DNA from: Chondrus crispus
Lineage: Eukaryota; Rhodophyta; Florideophyceae; Gigartinales; Gigartinaceae
Assembly: GCF_000350225.1 (NCBI RefSeq)
Contig: NW_005178610.1
Location: forward strand, 248,001 to 312,000
DNA length: 64,000 nt
Direction: 5' to 3'
A program made the translations under genes and the position numbers. Below, one piece after another: positions 20,940 through 31,100 of the stretch. Position 1 is the stretch's first letter; the number at the start of each line of letters is the position of its first letter. Under the pieces are notes generated by a model, which worked only from the letters and a program-made list of their open reading frames with translations, did no database searches and was not told the DNA's origin.

Positions 20940-21310
20940 ACAAACACTTTCATATGTGATCTTCGTGATCCCCTCACACAACTCACACAAAGCCATCACA
21001 AAATGCACACTGCCATCACAAAATGCACATTATCAGTGTGAGAGTTTTTATTTCAAGGTTGACGTTTGAGAGTTTTGAGATGCGTCTCACAAAACCGTCA
21101 CAAAAGATTCACGAAAATGTGTGATGTTTGAGACGATTTTTGTCATGATCACAAAACGTTCTCAAAAAGTGCTACAATTCAACAAATATTCACAAACCAT
21201 GTGTGACGAATAAGAAGATGGCGTGAGACGAATGAGATGAAGGCGGCGAAAAGAGCAAAACTCTCACAAATCGTCACACAAATCGTCTCACTTTTTGTGA
21301 CGCCCTAAAT
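20940..21310. repeat. region dense in tcacaaa / tgtgaga motifs
   Basis: The heptamer (c)tcacaaa(a) and its complement-like tgtgaga/gtgacg recur many times on both strands over 370 bp. Motif clustering of this kind is typical of subterminal transposase-binding regions in DNA transposons. No ORF is present and no element boundary could be fixed. Confidence 0.5.
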
Positions 21311-21930
21311 CGTCACAAAACGGAGCACAGGGATATAGTGCCATCCCCCCAATAGTGCTATAGCTAAAGGTATGTCGCGCTATAGCACTATATCGTAGGA
21401 GGCACTGTATACGATTCCGTATCATAGTCGGCAAATCATCATCCACCAGCTTCTCGCACGTGTAAAACATTGCGTTTTGGTCACCACGTGTAATACATTG
21501 CATTTTGGTCGCCACGTGTAAAACATTGCATATCGATCCACACGTGTAATACATTGCATTTGGGTCCACACGTGTGATGTGTTTGTCGCGCGACAAGATC
21601 TACAAAAGCTGTATGGGTGGCTACCCATACTAGAATCAACCTCTAAAAAATTAACAAAAATTAATCTAGTTCCAGTATGGCTGGCCAGCCATACAGCTTT
21701 TGTAAATCTTGTCGCGCGACAGCCATTACATATTACAGGGTCGCTCAATAGTGCCTACTTTAGTAGTGTTTCCTTCTATATAGTGCTATGGCTCACTCTC
21801 TGGCACAGGTTTTTATACGCTCACATGTATCATCCGGCATGGTTCAGTACTCAAAGGATGAAGTTATTTAGTTGTGTTATACAGGCTTTGTTGTGTTTGT
21901 GTTAGCAGTGTGCATTGTCCCCAAATATAT
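21311..21930. repeat. composite repeat, copy A (CACGTG 28-mers + MITE)
   Basis: Five CACGTG boxes sit at 21,457, 21,485, 21,513, 21,541 and 21,569, exactly 28 bp apart. They lead directly into a 138-bp near-palindromic MITE (21,584-21,721) whose ends are both TGTCGCGCGACA and whose arms share acaaaagctgtatgg. The flanks read gcactatatcgtagga (from 21,385) on the left and tccttctatatagtgc (to 21,786) on the right, which resemble CACTA...TAGTG terminal inverted repeats enclosing about 400 bp. Confidence 0.85.
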
Positions 21931-21939
21931 GTATTTGAG

Positions 21940-22530
21940 CCTCCTTTCTATAGTGCCAACCTCCTAATAGTGCCATAGCTAGAGGTATGTCACGCTATAG
22001 AACTATATCGTAGGAGGCACTGTATACGATTCCGTATCATAATCGGCCAATCATCATCCACCAGCTTCTCGCACGTGTAAAACATTGCGTTTTGGTCACC
22101 ACGTGTAATACATTGCATTTTGGTCGCCACGTGTAAAACATTGCATATCGATCCACACGTGTAATACATTGCATTGGGTCCACACGTGTGATGTGTTTGT
22201 CGCGCGACAAGATCTACAAAAGCTGTATGGGTGGCTACCCATACTAGAATCAACCTCTAAAAAATTAACAAAAATTAATCTAGTTCCAGTATGGCTGGCC
22301 AGCCATACAGCTTTTGTAAATCTTGTCGCGCGACAGCCATTATATGTTACAGGGGGGTTGCTCAATAGTGCCTACTTTAGTAGTGCTTCCCTCTATATAG
22401 TGCTAGTTATTTAGTTGTGTTATACAGGCTTTGTTGTGTTTGTGTTAGCAGTGTGCTTTGTCCCGAAATATATGTATTTGAGCCTCCTTTATATAGTGCC
22501 ATCCCCCCAATAGTGCCATAGCTAGAGGTG
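21940..22530. repeat. composite repeat, copy B
   Basis: Nearly identical to copy A and in tandem with it. It has the same run of CACGTG boxes and a MITE at 22,198-22,335. The left CACTA-like end is altered to aacta. A 1-bp deletion in the fourth 28-bp unit (gcattgggtc) distinguishes it. The right side ends early compared with copy A, joining to the ttatttagttgtg segment. Confidence 0.85.
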
Positions 22531-23655
22531 CTTGTCATTCTTGACATTGTGAGCGCGAAAGACGCGAGGAAAGTATATTGAGGGGTGCTGTTGCGGCAAT
22601 TCTGCCGCGGGGCACCGAGCGACCTGTAATGACGGGAATCCACCCGTATTCTTTTACTCCTCACAAGTCTGCTGCCTCCCCCTTCCTATCTTCGGGGATG
22701 GCTTCTTAAGTACACGTTCCCCGGGATGAGTCGGCTATCCCCAACCCTCCCTCCTGTAATTTCCCCTTCGATCCAGCTTCCCCTTGCCCCACCGGTAGCC
22801 ACCCCCTCGTGCCATTTTCCCTTCGCGCCCTCGGCCGGCGACCTGCGCGGTCTTTCTGCCCCTGCCCGAGCCCCGTGCGGCCTATGGTTTCCCTTCTCCC
22901 CGGTGGCTGGCACCCCCAATTCCCCGCGCGTGCTGTCTCGCTCCCTCCTTCCCGCCTTTCGCTTGCCCGTCCTTCGGCGGTATACGGATGCGCTCCGCCC
23001 CGTGGTACGCGTGTCCAGCCGCCACCTGGCAACCGAATGCCTCGTAACACTGCTTGAGACACACAGCAATCTCACAAAACTGGGCTTCGTCTCGTTGAAA
23101 AATTACGGAAGATGGTTGGTGTGGCATTGAAATTGAATTTTTTCATTCTTTTGAGATTGACCGGTGTTTTGAGTAATCCCACGACCTCAAATTGACCAAG
23201 CAAAGTCCCAGGGCACACATCAGTGCAGATTGCAGCACAAGCAGTTGAGGACACCAAGTACAGCTTTTCGGCTCCAGCTTCAAGTACGTCTTGCCGCCAC
23301 AATTTTCGATTTCCTGCTTTAGGACGTGCACAGCAGTCAGAAAACAGTCATAGAGGCTTCGTGAGACTGGAGTCTTGAAGCATTCAAGCGTCACCCTAGA
23401 AAGGCTGCACTCCAGAATACATTTTGCTTGCTTTGCATCATTCTCACCTCCAATCAATCGTTTTGGGAATAGGCCAGGCTGGTCGCATTAGAAGAATCCC
23501 TCCGTGTGTAATCATGGCTTCTCAGAAGACAGCGTTTGAAGTCTCGAGCCCATTGGCGAGACCCATGAATTCACGCATTTCTGTGCAACTCCAAGAGAGC
23601 CCGTGCCAAGCACTTCAGAGTCGCAGGACACAGAAGGTCGCAAGGCAGAATATCG
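22531..23655. other. no confident gene; GC-rich island
   Basis: About 22,730-23,050 is GC-rich and open in several frames on both strands (134 codons plus from an ATG at 22,726; 129 codons minus). The peptides are Pro/Ser- or Arg/Gly-rich and typical of GC-rich noncoding frames. A minus frame at 23,143-23,457 (104 codons, Cys-rich) looks slightly more protein-like but is unrecognised. Confidence 0.4.
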
Positions 23656-24545
23656 ATGCAAATGGAAGTGGACAAAAGCAGTAAGCAACGAGATAACTCC
23701 AAACCCCGGCAGACTCATATTTCCCCGGAATTGGCAAATCAAACCATTAATGATGCTATTACATACTCAGGTGGGGACGTTGTGGTTATGGCTAGAACCT
23801 TTGCAAGTGGATTTTGTGATGCATTACAACAATGCTATGGTTCAGAAGAAATATCAGATGTGTTTACTGCTTGCGGCTCAGGTTTAAACGGCTTAATTGG
23901 ATTGCAAGTCGCTGTAGAGCTGCAGAAGAGAGGTTATGCACCAGCGGTCTATGCTGCAGAGCAATCTAAGCATGCTAATTTCCGATATGTCTGCGATGAA
24001 GCCGGAATCGACTTGCACGACTTCATTCCCAGCACGCTAGAGTTTTATTATGACATCGTTGTAGATGCCTTCCTTGGAACTGGCTTTGATGGGGGGGACA
24101 TTCGACAACAGTACTGGACTGTTTACGAGATGCTAATCTCAACTCGGCTTGCGATTGTGAGCCTTGATGTACCATCTGGCTGGGATCTTTCGACGGGTCC
24201 AAGAAAAATTGATGTGACAGCAGATTCGTTTATCAAACCCGAAGTGCTAGTGTCTTTAGAAGCACCAAAGCTTGGATCAAATGTGTTTGCCGGGGGCTAC
24301 CACTTTATAGCTGGTCGACATCTTCCTCAAAGCTACTTTTGGAAAAGGGAATCTCTGTTCCGGCTTTTCCCGGCGAGGAGTCAAACTGCGTGCTCATGTC
24401 AAGTAACCCGTTTCGCTTCGAAGGTGCTAATGGAGAGACATATGGGCGACCTGGACAATTCAATGCCACGCTCTACACGAAAAACCCTACCCGAGAATGG
24501 GTCGATATTGACAAGCACGATGACCTGTGGGACGAACTAGACTAG
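23656..24545 (+). pseudogene. NAD(P)H-hydrate epimerase-like (YjeF_N), frameshifted
   Basis: The family repairs the R-epimer of hydrated NAD(P)H. From residue ~20 the frame matches a YjeF_N domain: an alpha/beta core, VVDAFLGTGFDG, SLDVPSGWDLSTG, PEVLVSLEAPK and AGGYHFIAGRHLP in the family's order. Just after this (about 24,325-24,340) the family-like continuation LLLEKGISVPAFPGEESNCV is found one frame away, ending at 24,545, so a one-base indel splits the gene. The usual nucleotide/phosphate loop GxGNNGGDG is replaced by GSGLNGLIG, losing the conserved Gly-Asp. The N-terminus also diverges. It is either a decaying copy, a pseudoenzyme or an assembly error. The gene is convergent with the CPBP protease gene, 82 bp away. 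Confidence 0.7.
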
Positions 24546-24627
24546 CATTAGAGTGTGCTCAGTGAGTTTAAGAGTGGAAATCATTGTCAAGTGCTATACA
24601 GGGACTCTAGCTGCGAAAAAACGCTGT

Positions 24628-25610
24628 CTACTGGCCAACTTTTTTGCTTAACGCGACGCGCCACATAATGTAATTCGACGTGGCCTGCGTCAGCGCGGAA
24701 GCTGTGACTTTTCCTGTTTGTCGCCATACGAACCCACACGCAACACCGGTGACACAGGCGGAGGCCATGTATCGAACGTTTGGCGGGTCATATCCAAGTT
24801 TTGATTTCCCTAAGTGTGCAATGCCGAAGGCACCAGACGCGATGAGTAGTGCAGATATGGACCCGTGGCCTAGGCGTTGCTCCAACATATTCTGAATCAT
24901 ACCCCTAAATATAAGCTCCTCGGTAACGCCGTTCATGAATATGCCTAGGAAAGTGGCGGCTTCTTTGGCCGCGTCTAAACGAGGTGGCGTCTTGACGTCA
25001 GCAAACTGGGTTAGGGCGGCAAGTGGAACGGTGATGAGATCAGAGGCAGCACCCACAGCTAGCGCTATCAGCACATCGACTGGGGTTACCTTGAAAGTGT
25101 AGCCCAAGTCACGAGCGTGGGCCAGCTTTGAAAAGGGCGTAGAATTGTGAAGCAGTTCACGACTGTCAAAGCTGCGGTGAACAAGCCCCAGGCTGTAACC
25201 TTTCCAGTCGGTGATATGTCCGATGACAACAGCTTAAATTCCAGTGGAAGCCAGATGCAAAGAACGGTAATCAGGTCGGCCATTTCGGAGCGAAGCGATG
25301 AGTGGTCGTCTGGCTTTGTGAGCTGAAGCAGTGACGGGATGAGGATATACGCTACGTAAATTGCCAATATAGGGACTGCGCGGCGGCGACCGTCCATGAT
25401 GTTGGCTGCACCGGCGAGGCAAACTGGAACCAAAACTAATAGCACCGTCCAAGCTGCTTGCCATCCATGTCCAAATTCGTTGACAAATGTCGAAGAAGAG
25501 TAAGCCAGGAATAAAAGAGTCCAGCACATCGAGGCTGAGGACTCCAAAGTATGGGCTCGGCCGCCTGGTTCTGGCATTTTTGGAAAGCCGCGGTCAGTCA
25601 TTGGCTCCAT
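24628..25610 (-). pseudogene. CPBP-family intramembrane protease, frameshifted
   Basis: CPBP (CaaX protease/bacteriocin-processing) proteins are multi-pass membrane glutamate proteases related to Rce1. The C-terminal frame (24,628-25,107) shows the diagnostic motifs GVTEELIFRG (EExxxR) and GAFGIAHLG (FxxxH) between hydrophobic segments. A Gln stands where the last motif often has His (ALTQATSNYIMW). The N-terminal frame (25,086-25,610, ATG at 25,610) gives four or five hydrophobic helices. Reading ILRPFSKLAHARDLGYTFKV requires a one-base shift near 25,110-25,130, so one indel separates the two halves. Together they give about 325 residues, normal for the family. In this organism it could be plastid- or ER-located. 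Truly broken or mis-assembled cannot be told from one sequence. Confidence 0.75.
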
Positions 25611-25904
25611 GCTGAAGGATGGAACGAAGATTCTACTCGAACAGTGAAGTACAACACGGTTGAAGCTGTTTCAAATGTCTCTGCGGTAGCCGGAAAACGC
25701 TCTTGTAGAAAGCAGGGTTGCCTTGAGCACTTTGTCGTTGCTCGCTGCGATTTTTGCGTTTCTAAAAGGTTTACTAGGAAGGTACTCTTGCTGGGCCTTG
25801 CACGTGTTCGGGTGTGTGTGAACATCCGCACACGTTGCAGACTTACAGTGTATGCAGGCGAAGTAGGGGGGGTTTTCTCTGGGCAGAACGGACCGGTTGC
25901 AGGG
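25611..25904. other. 5' flank of the CPBP gene
   Basis: A plus-strand frame (25,551-25,952, 133 codons) crosses here but overlaps the protease start and a repeat and has no motif. No gene is supported. Confidence 0.5.
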
Positions 25905-26545
25905 GGGGGTCGCTCAATTGTGCCTACTATAGTAGTGCTTCCCTCTATATAGTGCTATGGCTCGCCCGCTGGCACAGGTTATCACAAGCTCACACGTGTA
26001 TCATCCGGCATGGTTCAGTACGCAGTACAGCTATCCATGCTGTCTTAAAGGAGACCCTGACCAAAGGATGTTGTGTTATGCAGGCTTTGTTGTGTTTGTG
26101 TTACAAGTGTGCTTTGTCCCCAAATATATGTATTTGAGCCTCCTTTATATAGTGCCATCCCCCCAATAGTGCCATAGCTAGAGGTATGTCACGCTATAGC
26201 ACTATATCGTAGGAGGCACTGTATACGATTCCGTATCATAATCGGCCAATCATCATCCACCAGCTTCTCGCACGTGTAAAACATTGCGTTTTGGTCACCA
26301 CGTGTAATACATTGCATTTTGGTCGCCACGTGTAAAACATTGCATATCGATCCACACGTGTAATACATTGCATTTGGGTCCACACGTGTGATGTGTTTGT
26401 CGCGCGACAAGATCTACAAAAGCTGTATGGGTGGCCACCCATACTAGAATCAACCTCTAAAAAATTAACAAAAATTAATCTAGTTCCAGTATGGCTGGCC
26501 AGCCATACAGCTTTTGTAAATCTTGTCGCGCGACAGCCATTACAT
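25905..26545. repeat. composite repeat, copy C
   Basis: Third copy of the composite repeat, about 4 kb from the first two. The order is permuted: the tagtg/ctatatagtgctatggctc segment (25,915-25,970) comes first, then the ~200-bp spacer, then the cactatatcg end (26,200), the 28-bp CACGTG units and the MITE (26,398-26,535). Sequence stops matching right after gccattacatgt. Low divergence between copies implies recent spread. Confidence 0.85.
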
Positions 26546-26732
26546 GTCATTCCAAAGAAACTTGTCTGCGCATGCAGGCCTGCGCGGTATACCCTTCCCT
26601 AAAAGCATTATTTGGTTAAAAGGCTAATTTGATGATTCAGTTCTCGTTGCTGCCAGTGCGGACAATGGGTGCAGTATTTCATCCCTGGACTCCAGGGAAA
26701 CGCTCCGGGGCCTACGCGTTCACCTCTTCTAC

Positions 26733-27008
26733 AGTTTCCCGCAATGTTACCTCCGTACCTCTCCCCGTCCCGACAAAAAAATAGCCGGCACACAACACCT
26801 TTAAAGGCCAAACAGTAGTATTTGATCCACAATCAAACACTTTCTCGTCATGTTCACGAAACAGGCCTCCAGTTTCCCGAAATGTTACCTCCTCGCTTCT
26901 CCCCGTCCCGCCAAAAAAATGGCGGGCACACAGCACCGTTAAAGGCCAAACAGTAGTAATTGATCCACGCTCAAACACCTTCTCGTCCTGCTCCCAGGAT
27001 TGGCCTCC
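26733..27008. repeat. 138-bp tandem duplication
   Basis: Two copies (26,733-26,870 and 26,871-27,008) start with agtttcccg(c/a)aatgttacct and include aaaggccaaacagtagta. A third start (agttacgg) appears at 27,009. Substitutions are moderate. The unit precedes the transposase fragment and may be its terminal or subterminal region. Confidence 0.85.
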
Positions 27009-27156
27009 AGTTACGGACAATTCACGCCCCCTCCGATGTCGATTGGAATGCGTCGTCAGGCAGCGCGCGCCAAGCAAGGGACAGACGGGACGCAAGGGCC
27101 AAAGACAAACGGCAGACAGCGGTAAATTTATTGAAGATGAAAAAAAGGTTGCCGAT

Positions 27157-27192
27157 GTGGTTCGCCTCACAGTCGACTGTGAGGCGAACCAC
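27157..27192. repeat. perfect 36-bp palindrome
   Basis: The 18-bp arms begin gtggttcgcctcacagtc and are exactly self-complementary around the centre GTCGAC. It lies inside the frame of the transposase fragment, so both strands read the same peptide (MWFASQSTVRRTT). A palindrome this perfect suggests a recent inverted duplication or repair event. Confidence 0.95.
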
Positions 27193-27568
27193 ACTGATGA
27201 TCATCAGTCGTGGGACAGCAGACCGATTACAAAAATGTCTCAAGACCAAGGACCACGACAAACTGTCCCGCCTTTTTGACCCAGCCAACAACCGTCCCGG
27301 AGCCCCCCGTGTCGTCAAAGCGGACGAGGACAAAATCATTAAGCAGCGCATTAAATACACTGCCTCCCGGGGATTTGCAATTAACAATTATACATTGCGA
27401 GCTATCATGGCTCGCATTGCCAATGATGGTCGACGCGGTTTTCAGACGAAGGACAACATGCCCTCCCCGGACGTTATTCGTACCTGGAGAACCCCAAACA
27501 GGGATATCACGTTTCCAACAGCCGATCCCACGAATCTTCTAATCCTAGTTACTCCCCGACTCCTCTAA
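27193..27568 (+). pseudogene. DNA-transposase N-terminal fragment (Tc/pogo-like HTH)
   Basis: The frame 26,960-27,568 contains, after the palindrome, a segment resembling the DNA-binding region of DDE transposases of the pogo/Tc5 group: NRPGAPRVVKADEDKIIKQR, then RGFAINNYTLRAIMARIAND and MPSPDVIRTW. This matches the pattern of a Gly-Arg-Pro lead-in, a basic helix, a second helix and the 'P...W' step before the catalytic domain. No DDE catalytic domain follows; the frame closes at 27,568 and a different repeat begins at 27,640. It is a truncated relic. Family assignment is by pattern only. Confidence 0.5.
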
Positions 27569-27639
27569 ATCTCCGAAGCACTGCGAATCCCTAAAGTACA
27601 AAAACCATCCTACTCCTTACTCCTGAATCCCCTGCCGGC

Positions 27640-27867
27640 CTGTGATCAGTGGCCTCTGATCACAGCTCCCCACTGATCACCGGTCCTAACTCTCAAAATT
27701 TGCACCCCAATTTGCAAATTTTATACAGCAATGACGATGTCGGACGACACCCCCTGCCGGCCTGTGATCAGTGGCCACTGATCACAGCTCCCCACTGATC
27801 ACCGGTCCTAACTCTCAAAATTTGCACCCAAATTTTGCAAATTTTATACAGCAATGACGGTGCACCG
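27640..27867 (+). repeat. GATCA-palindrome repeat, two forward units
   Basis: Two units of about 127 bp carry cctgccggcctgtgatcagt, the ccactgatcac palindromic half, aaaatttgcacc and ttttatacagcaatgacg. They are the same family as at 19,970-20,265 and in the same orientation. The palindrome is intact in the second unit (gtggccac) and altered in the first (gtggcctc). Confidence 0.85.
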
Positions 27868-28175
27868 GTTGACAAGGAGAGTGGGTGTATGGTGAGGGAA
27901 ACGAAAAAGTTAAGGATCAGACTGGCTGCGGGAACTAGAGAGGTGTAGGGACACGGACTTCGAAAGGCGGGGATACATAACGTGCCCCCTTGCAACAAGC
28001 CCACAAAGGTAGCAGACCTGAATTTTGTTTGCAATAACGATACAGTTTATATGTCGCAACTACGGATATAGAGGCCGGCGCAGAGCTTATAGTCAGTGCA
28101 TAAAAGTATGCAGAGCTGTGTGGTAGTACTAAAAACTGTTGAATAAAGACCAGAGTTCTTGTTCCGCACATATAC
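27868..28175. other. 3' flank of the transposase gene
   Basis: No gene or clear element terminus is visible. This is the place where the downstream end of the transposase-bearing element should be sought. Confidence 0.4.
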
Positions 28176-31100
28176 TTATGCCTGACGTGGCGGATACCCT
28201 TCCTTTCGCCCCCACACTTGATAAATTCCACCGTCTGGGAGACTCCTGTGTTGTACTGCTGAGTTTGATGTGCATATGAGACACATATGGTCGTCGCTTT
28301 CGGCGCTGTCCTGCTCGCAGTAGTGCATAACTAATGCCTTTCGAACGTAGCTTCCAAGCTCAACCAGCGCTCTTCTTTCGTTTCGTTGTTGTATCATCAC
28401 CCCGTATCCATCTTCTTCAGCTTCGCACTCCTTCACTGCGCAATATCGTGTTGTTTCTTGACTTTCTTTCTCACGAGCGTCCAGAATCCGGACTTGAACC
28501 ACGGCTAGCACCATCCAGAACCTTCTGTCCTCATCATGCTCAGAATCATTGTTCTCATGAAGAGTGAATGTGAGATCAGGATCTGCGGTCGAAACTACAG
28601 AAGAATGCAAGGCTTGAATCACGCTCCCATAAGATATAGTGGCCAAAACAGATGTCTGGTCTCTTTTTCGCCCGTCTGTTATTTTGCACCACTTGGCAGT
28701 TCCATATATCTGTACGGTTACGGAATTTCCATGGTCCGGCCGGCCACTTCTAAGACGTAGCTTTTGTTTCCATAAATGCTCTAAAAACTCCCTTGCTTTC
28801 AACAGAAATGCAAGGTCAGTTGATTGGAACATTTCCGAATGTTGACCTCCGTCTGCAGTGTTTCCGAGGTTCATAATTACTGAATTGTCTACGCGCCAGT
28901 CCTTCCTACTAAGAGACGACGATAAGAGTCCTTTCCGATGTAATCGAAGGTTCTGCAGAACAGGAGTTGGGAAGCAGTCCTGAAGCTTTTGTAGAAATCT
29001 TCCCGCATCCTGAAGCCCAGAACTTTCGTAACCCAAGAGATTTAAAACCGACTTCGCTGTCTCAAAGCTCCAGCCGTTCTCACTAGTGTCAATGCCTTCA
29101 GTTTCAATTGCCAGACGAGTCTTCCAGTCGTTGGCAAGACGATGTTCCATAGCCTGTAATTGTGAGTTTTTCATATTGGATTGAGCTACCCCCCTCTTCA
29201 ATGGCTGATGAGCGCTTTCAAACAACAACTCTTGTACATGTCTTACACTACCGAACAGTGGCAATGTATGTGTGAAGAACTCCAACAATCTGTGAAGGTT
29301 TGGTTTGTCCAAATGAGTGGAGGCAAAGCTGTTTGTGCGACACAGCTTATCTACTCGAGATAGATAATGAAGTGCCATATTACGAATCTCCAGAAGTCTC
29401 TTGGTTCCTCCTTCTTCATTGTGTGTGTCTAATGACCTCTTACCATCTATCCTTGAGTCCGGAAAGTACTGTGTTCTGCTCACGCGAGAGGAAAACAGGT
29501 CGAGGAGGTCGAGAGCTTCATCGATAGTAGCACAGTTTCCGCTCTCTCTCTCGCCTGTGATTTTGTTCACGTACCAAGCACTCTTCATCGCCCGTGGTGC
29601 TACCAAGAGCAGGCAGTACATAGACGATATCGTCATTGAATGTAGCACATGCTTGTCATGGTTGATTAGGCTCTCCTGATATATGAGATAGCCATCCTTC
29701 AAAGCCATCTTGGCAATTGCCTCGGCATCTTTGCGTACATCTTTTGGTAGCAGTGTTATACAGAGATTCATGATGTCGCGACCAATCCCGAGGAAAAGAT
29801 GATCGGGAGCCACAACGCATGAGCGATACGAATCGAAAACAGAAGGAACAACCGGTTTGCTACTGCCGAGTACACGAGGCACACGAGCGCGAACTTGTCG
29901 CAGTTTCTCAGAGAGTTGATGAAGTGCCTGCAAACTTGTCTCAAACGTATCTGCGTCATCCATTCCGAGGGCTTTCAACTCTTCCCTGGATAACTTGGAT
30001 CTCCTCAATGCAGTAGCCCGGTTCTCATCTCTCGCGAAAGATGGATGGTCGGAATGGATGAGGGTTGTGTAACAATACTTGCTTCCTTGAAATCTAGACT
30101 TGTCGTACCTACCATAGCTGCATAAGTGACATGGAACATTGGAGCAGTGCCCTAGTAGGTCCAAAGTGTGGGACACTGCAGGATAGTCTCCAACGTACCC
30201 GACGACATCGAGAAAAAGAACAACCTTCTCTCCTTTTGCAGTGGTCATCTCAAATCCCTTTTCTGTCCCCTCAATGATATCATCAATAACTGCCGCCAGT
30301 ACCTCGTTTGTAGATACCCCTGGAGGAGTTAGCCCGATAGGTCTGATGGCTCCTGCTCCATTGCGGTTCTCCGGAGCCATACCTATTGGCAGCATGTATA
30401 CACCACCCATGCTTCCTTTCTTTCCAATGTACGGCGTAAATCCATCAGAGTACAGAAATATTCTATACACAACGTACTTTCTTCCATCTTCCAAACGTCC
30501 ACTGCTTTCCGCATCGACGCGATGACCCTTGTTCATTGGATTATCATCGGCAGATACTCGTTTCACTACGGCTTTGTCAAACATCTGGTTGTAAACGCCC
30601 CTATTCGTTCCGGTGAGATTCGAAACATTTCTTTCAGAAGATACAACCAAGCTGGTGGCGTAGTCGTCATCACAGTTCTGTCTTCTCCACATCCTATACA
30701 CAAGGAAGGGTGTTTGCGTTGGTTCTTCCGAATCTTCGGCGTCTGGCTGTCCTGGGAGTGCAAGTTCGACGACCATGTCACTGGGAAGGAATGCCCGAGA
30801 TTCTGGTCTCTTCGTCTTCATCGTTTTGGTACGCTTTGAATTGGACTCCGCCTGCGGTTCTGTCCAGTTTGGCTCATCGTAAACAAAGAAGGAAGATACA
30901 ACTGCATCAAATCTCATGTTCGTTGAGGACGTTACTGCAAACTGGGCTTGCATCAATCTGCCCTTCACCGCGTCACTTGTTTCGAACGTAATGTTAAGAA
31001 GGAGCCCTTTTCGCAGTTTCACTGTCACACCATCTTCGGTTGGAATCCGATAAACAGATAGACTCCCAGCCCTATCCTTGATTATTGGAGTGTCCTCAAT

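Noticed and set aside
21457..21574. CRISPR-like regular repeat (28-bp period)
   Set aside because: The whole 28-bp unit is repeated without unique spacers and no cas gene exists; the genome is eukaryotic. It is a tandem repeat within a mobile element.
22726..23130. 134-codon plus-strand ORF with ATG
   Set aside because: Pro/Ser-rich low-complexity product in a GC-rich island, with an equally long antisense frame and no motif.
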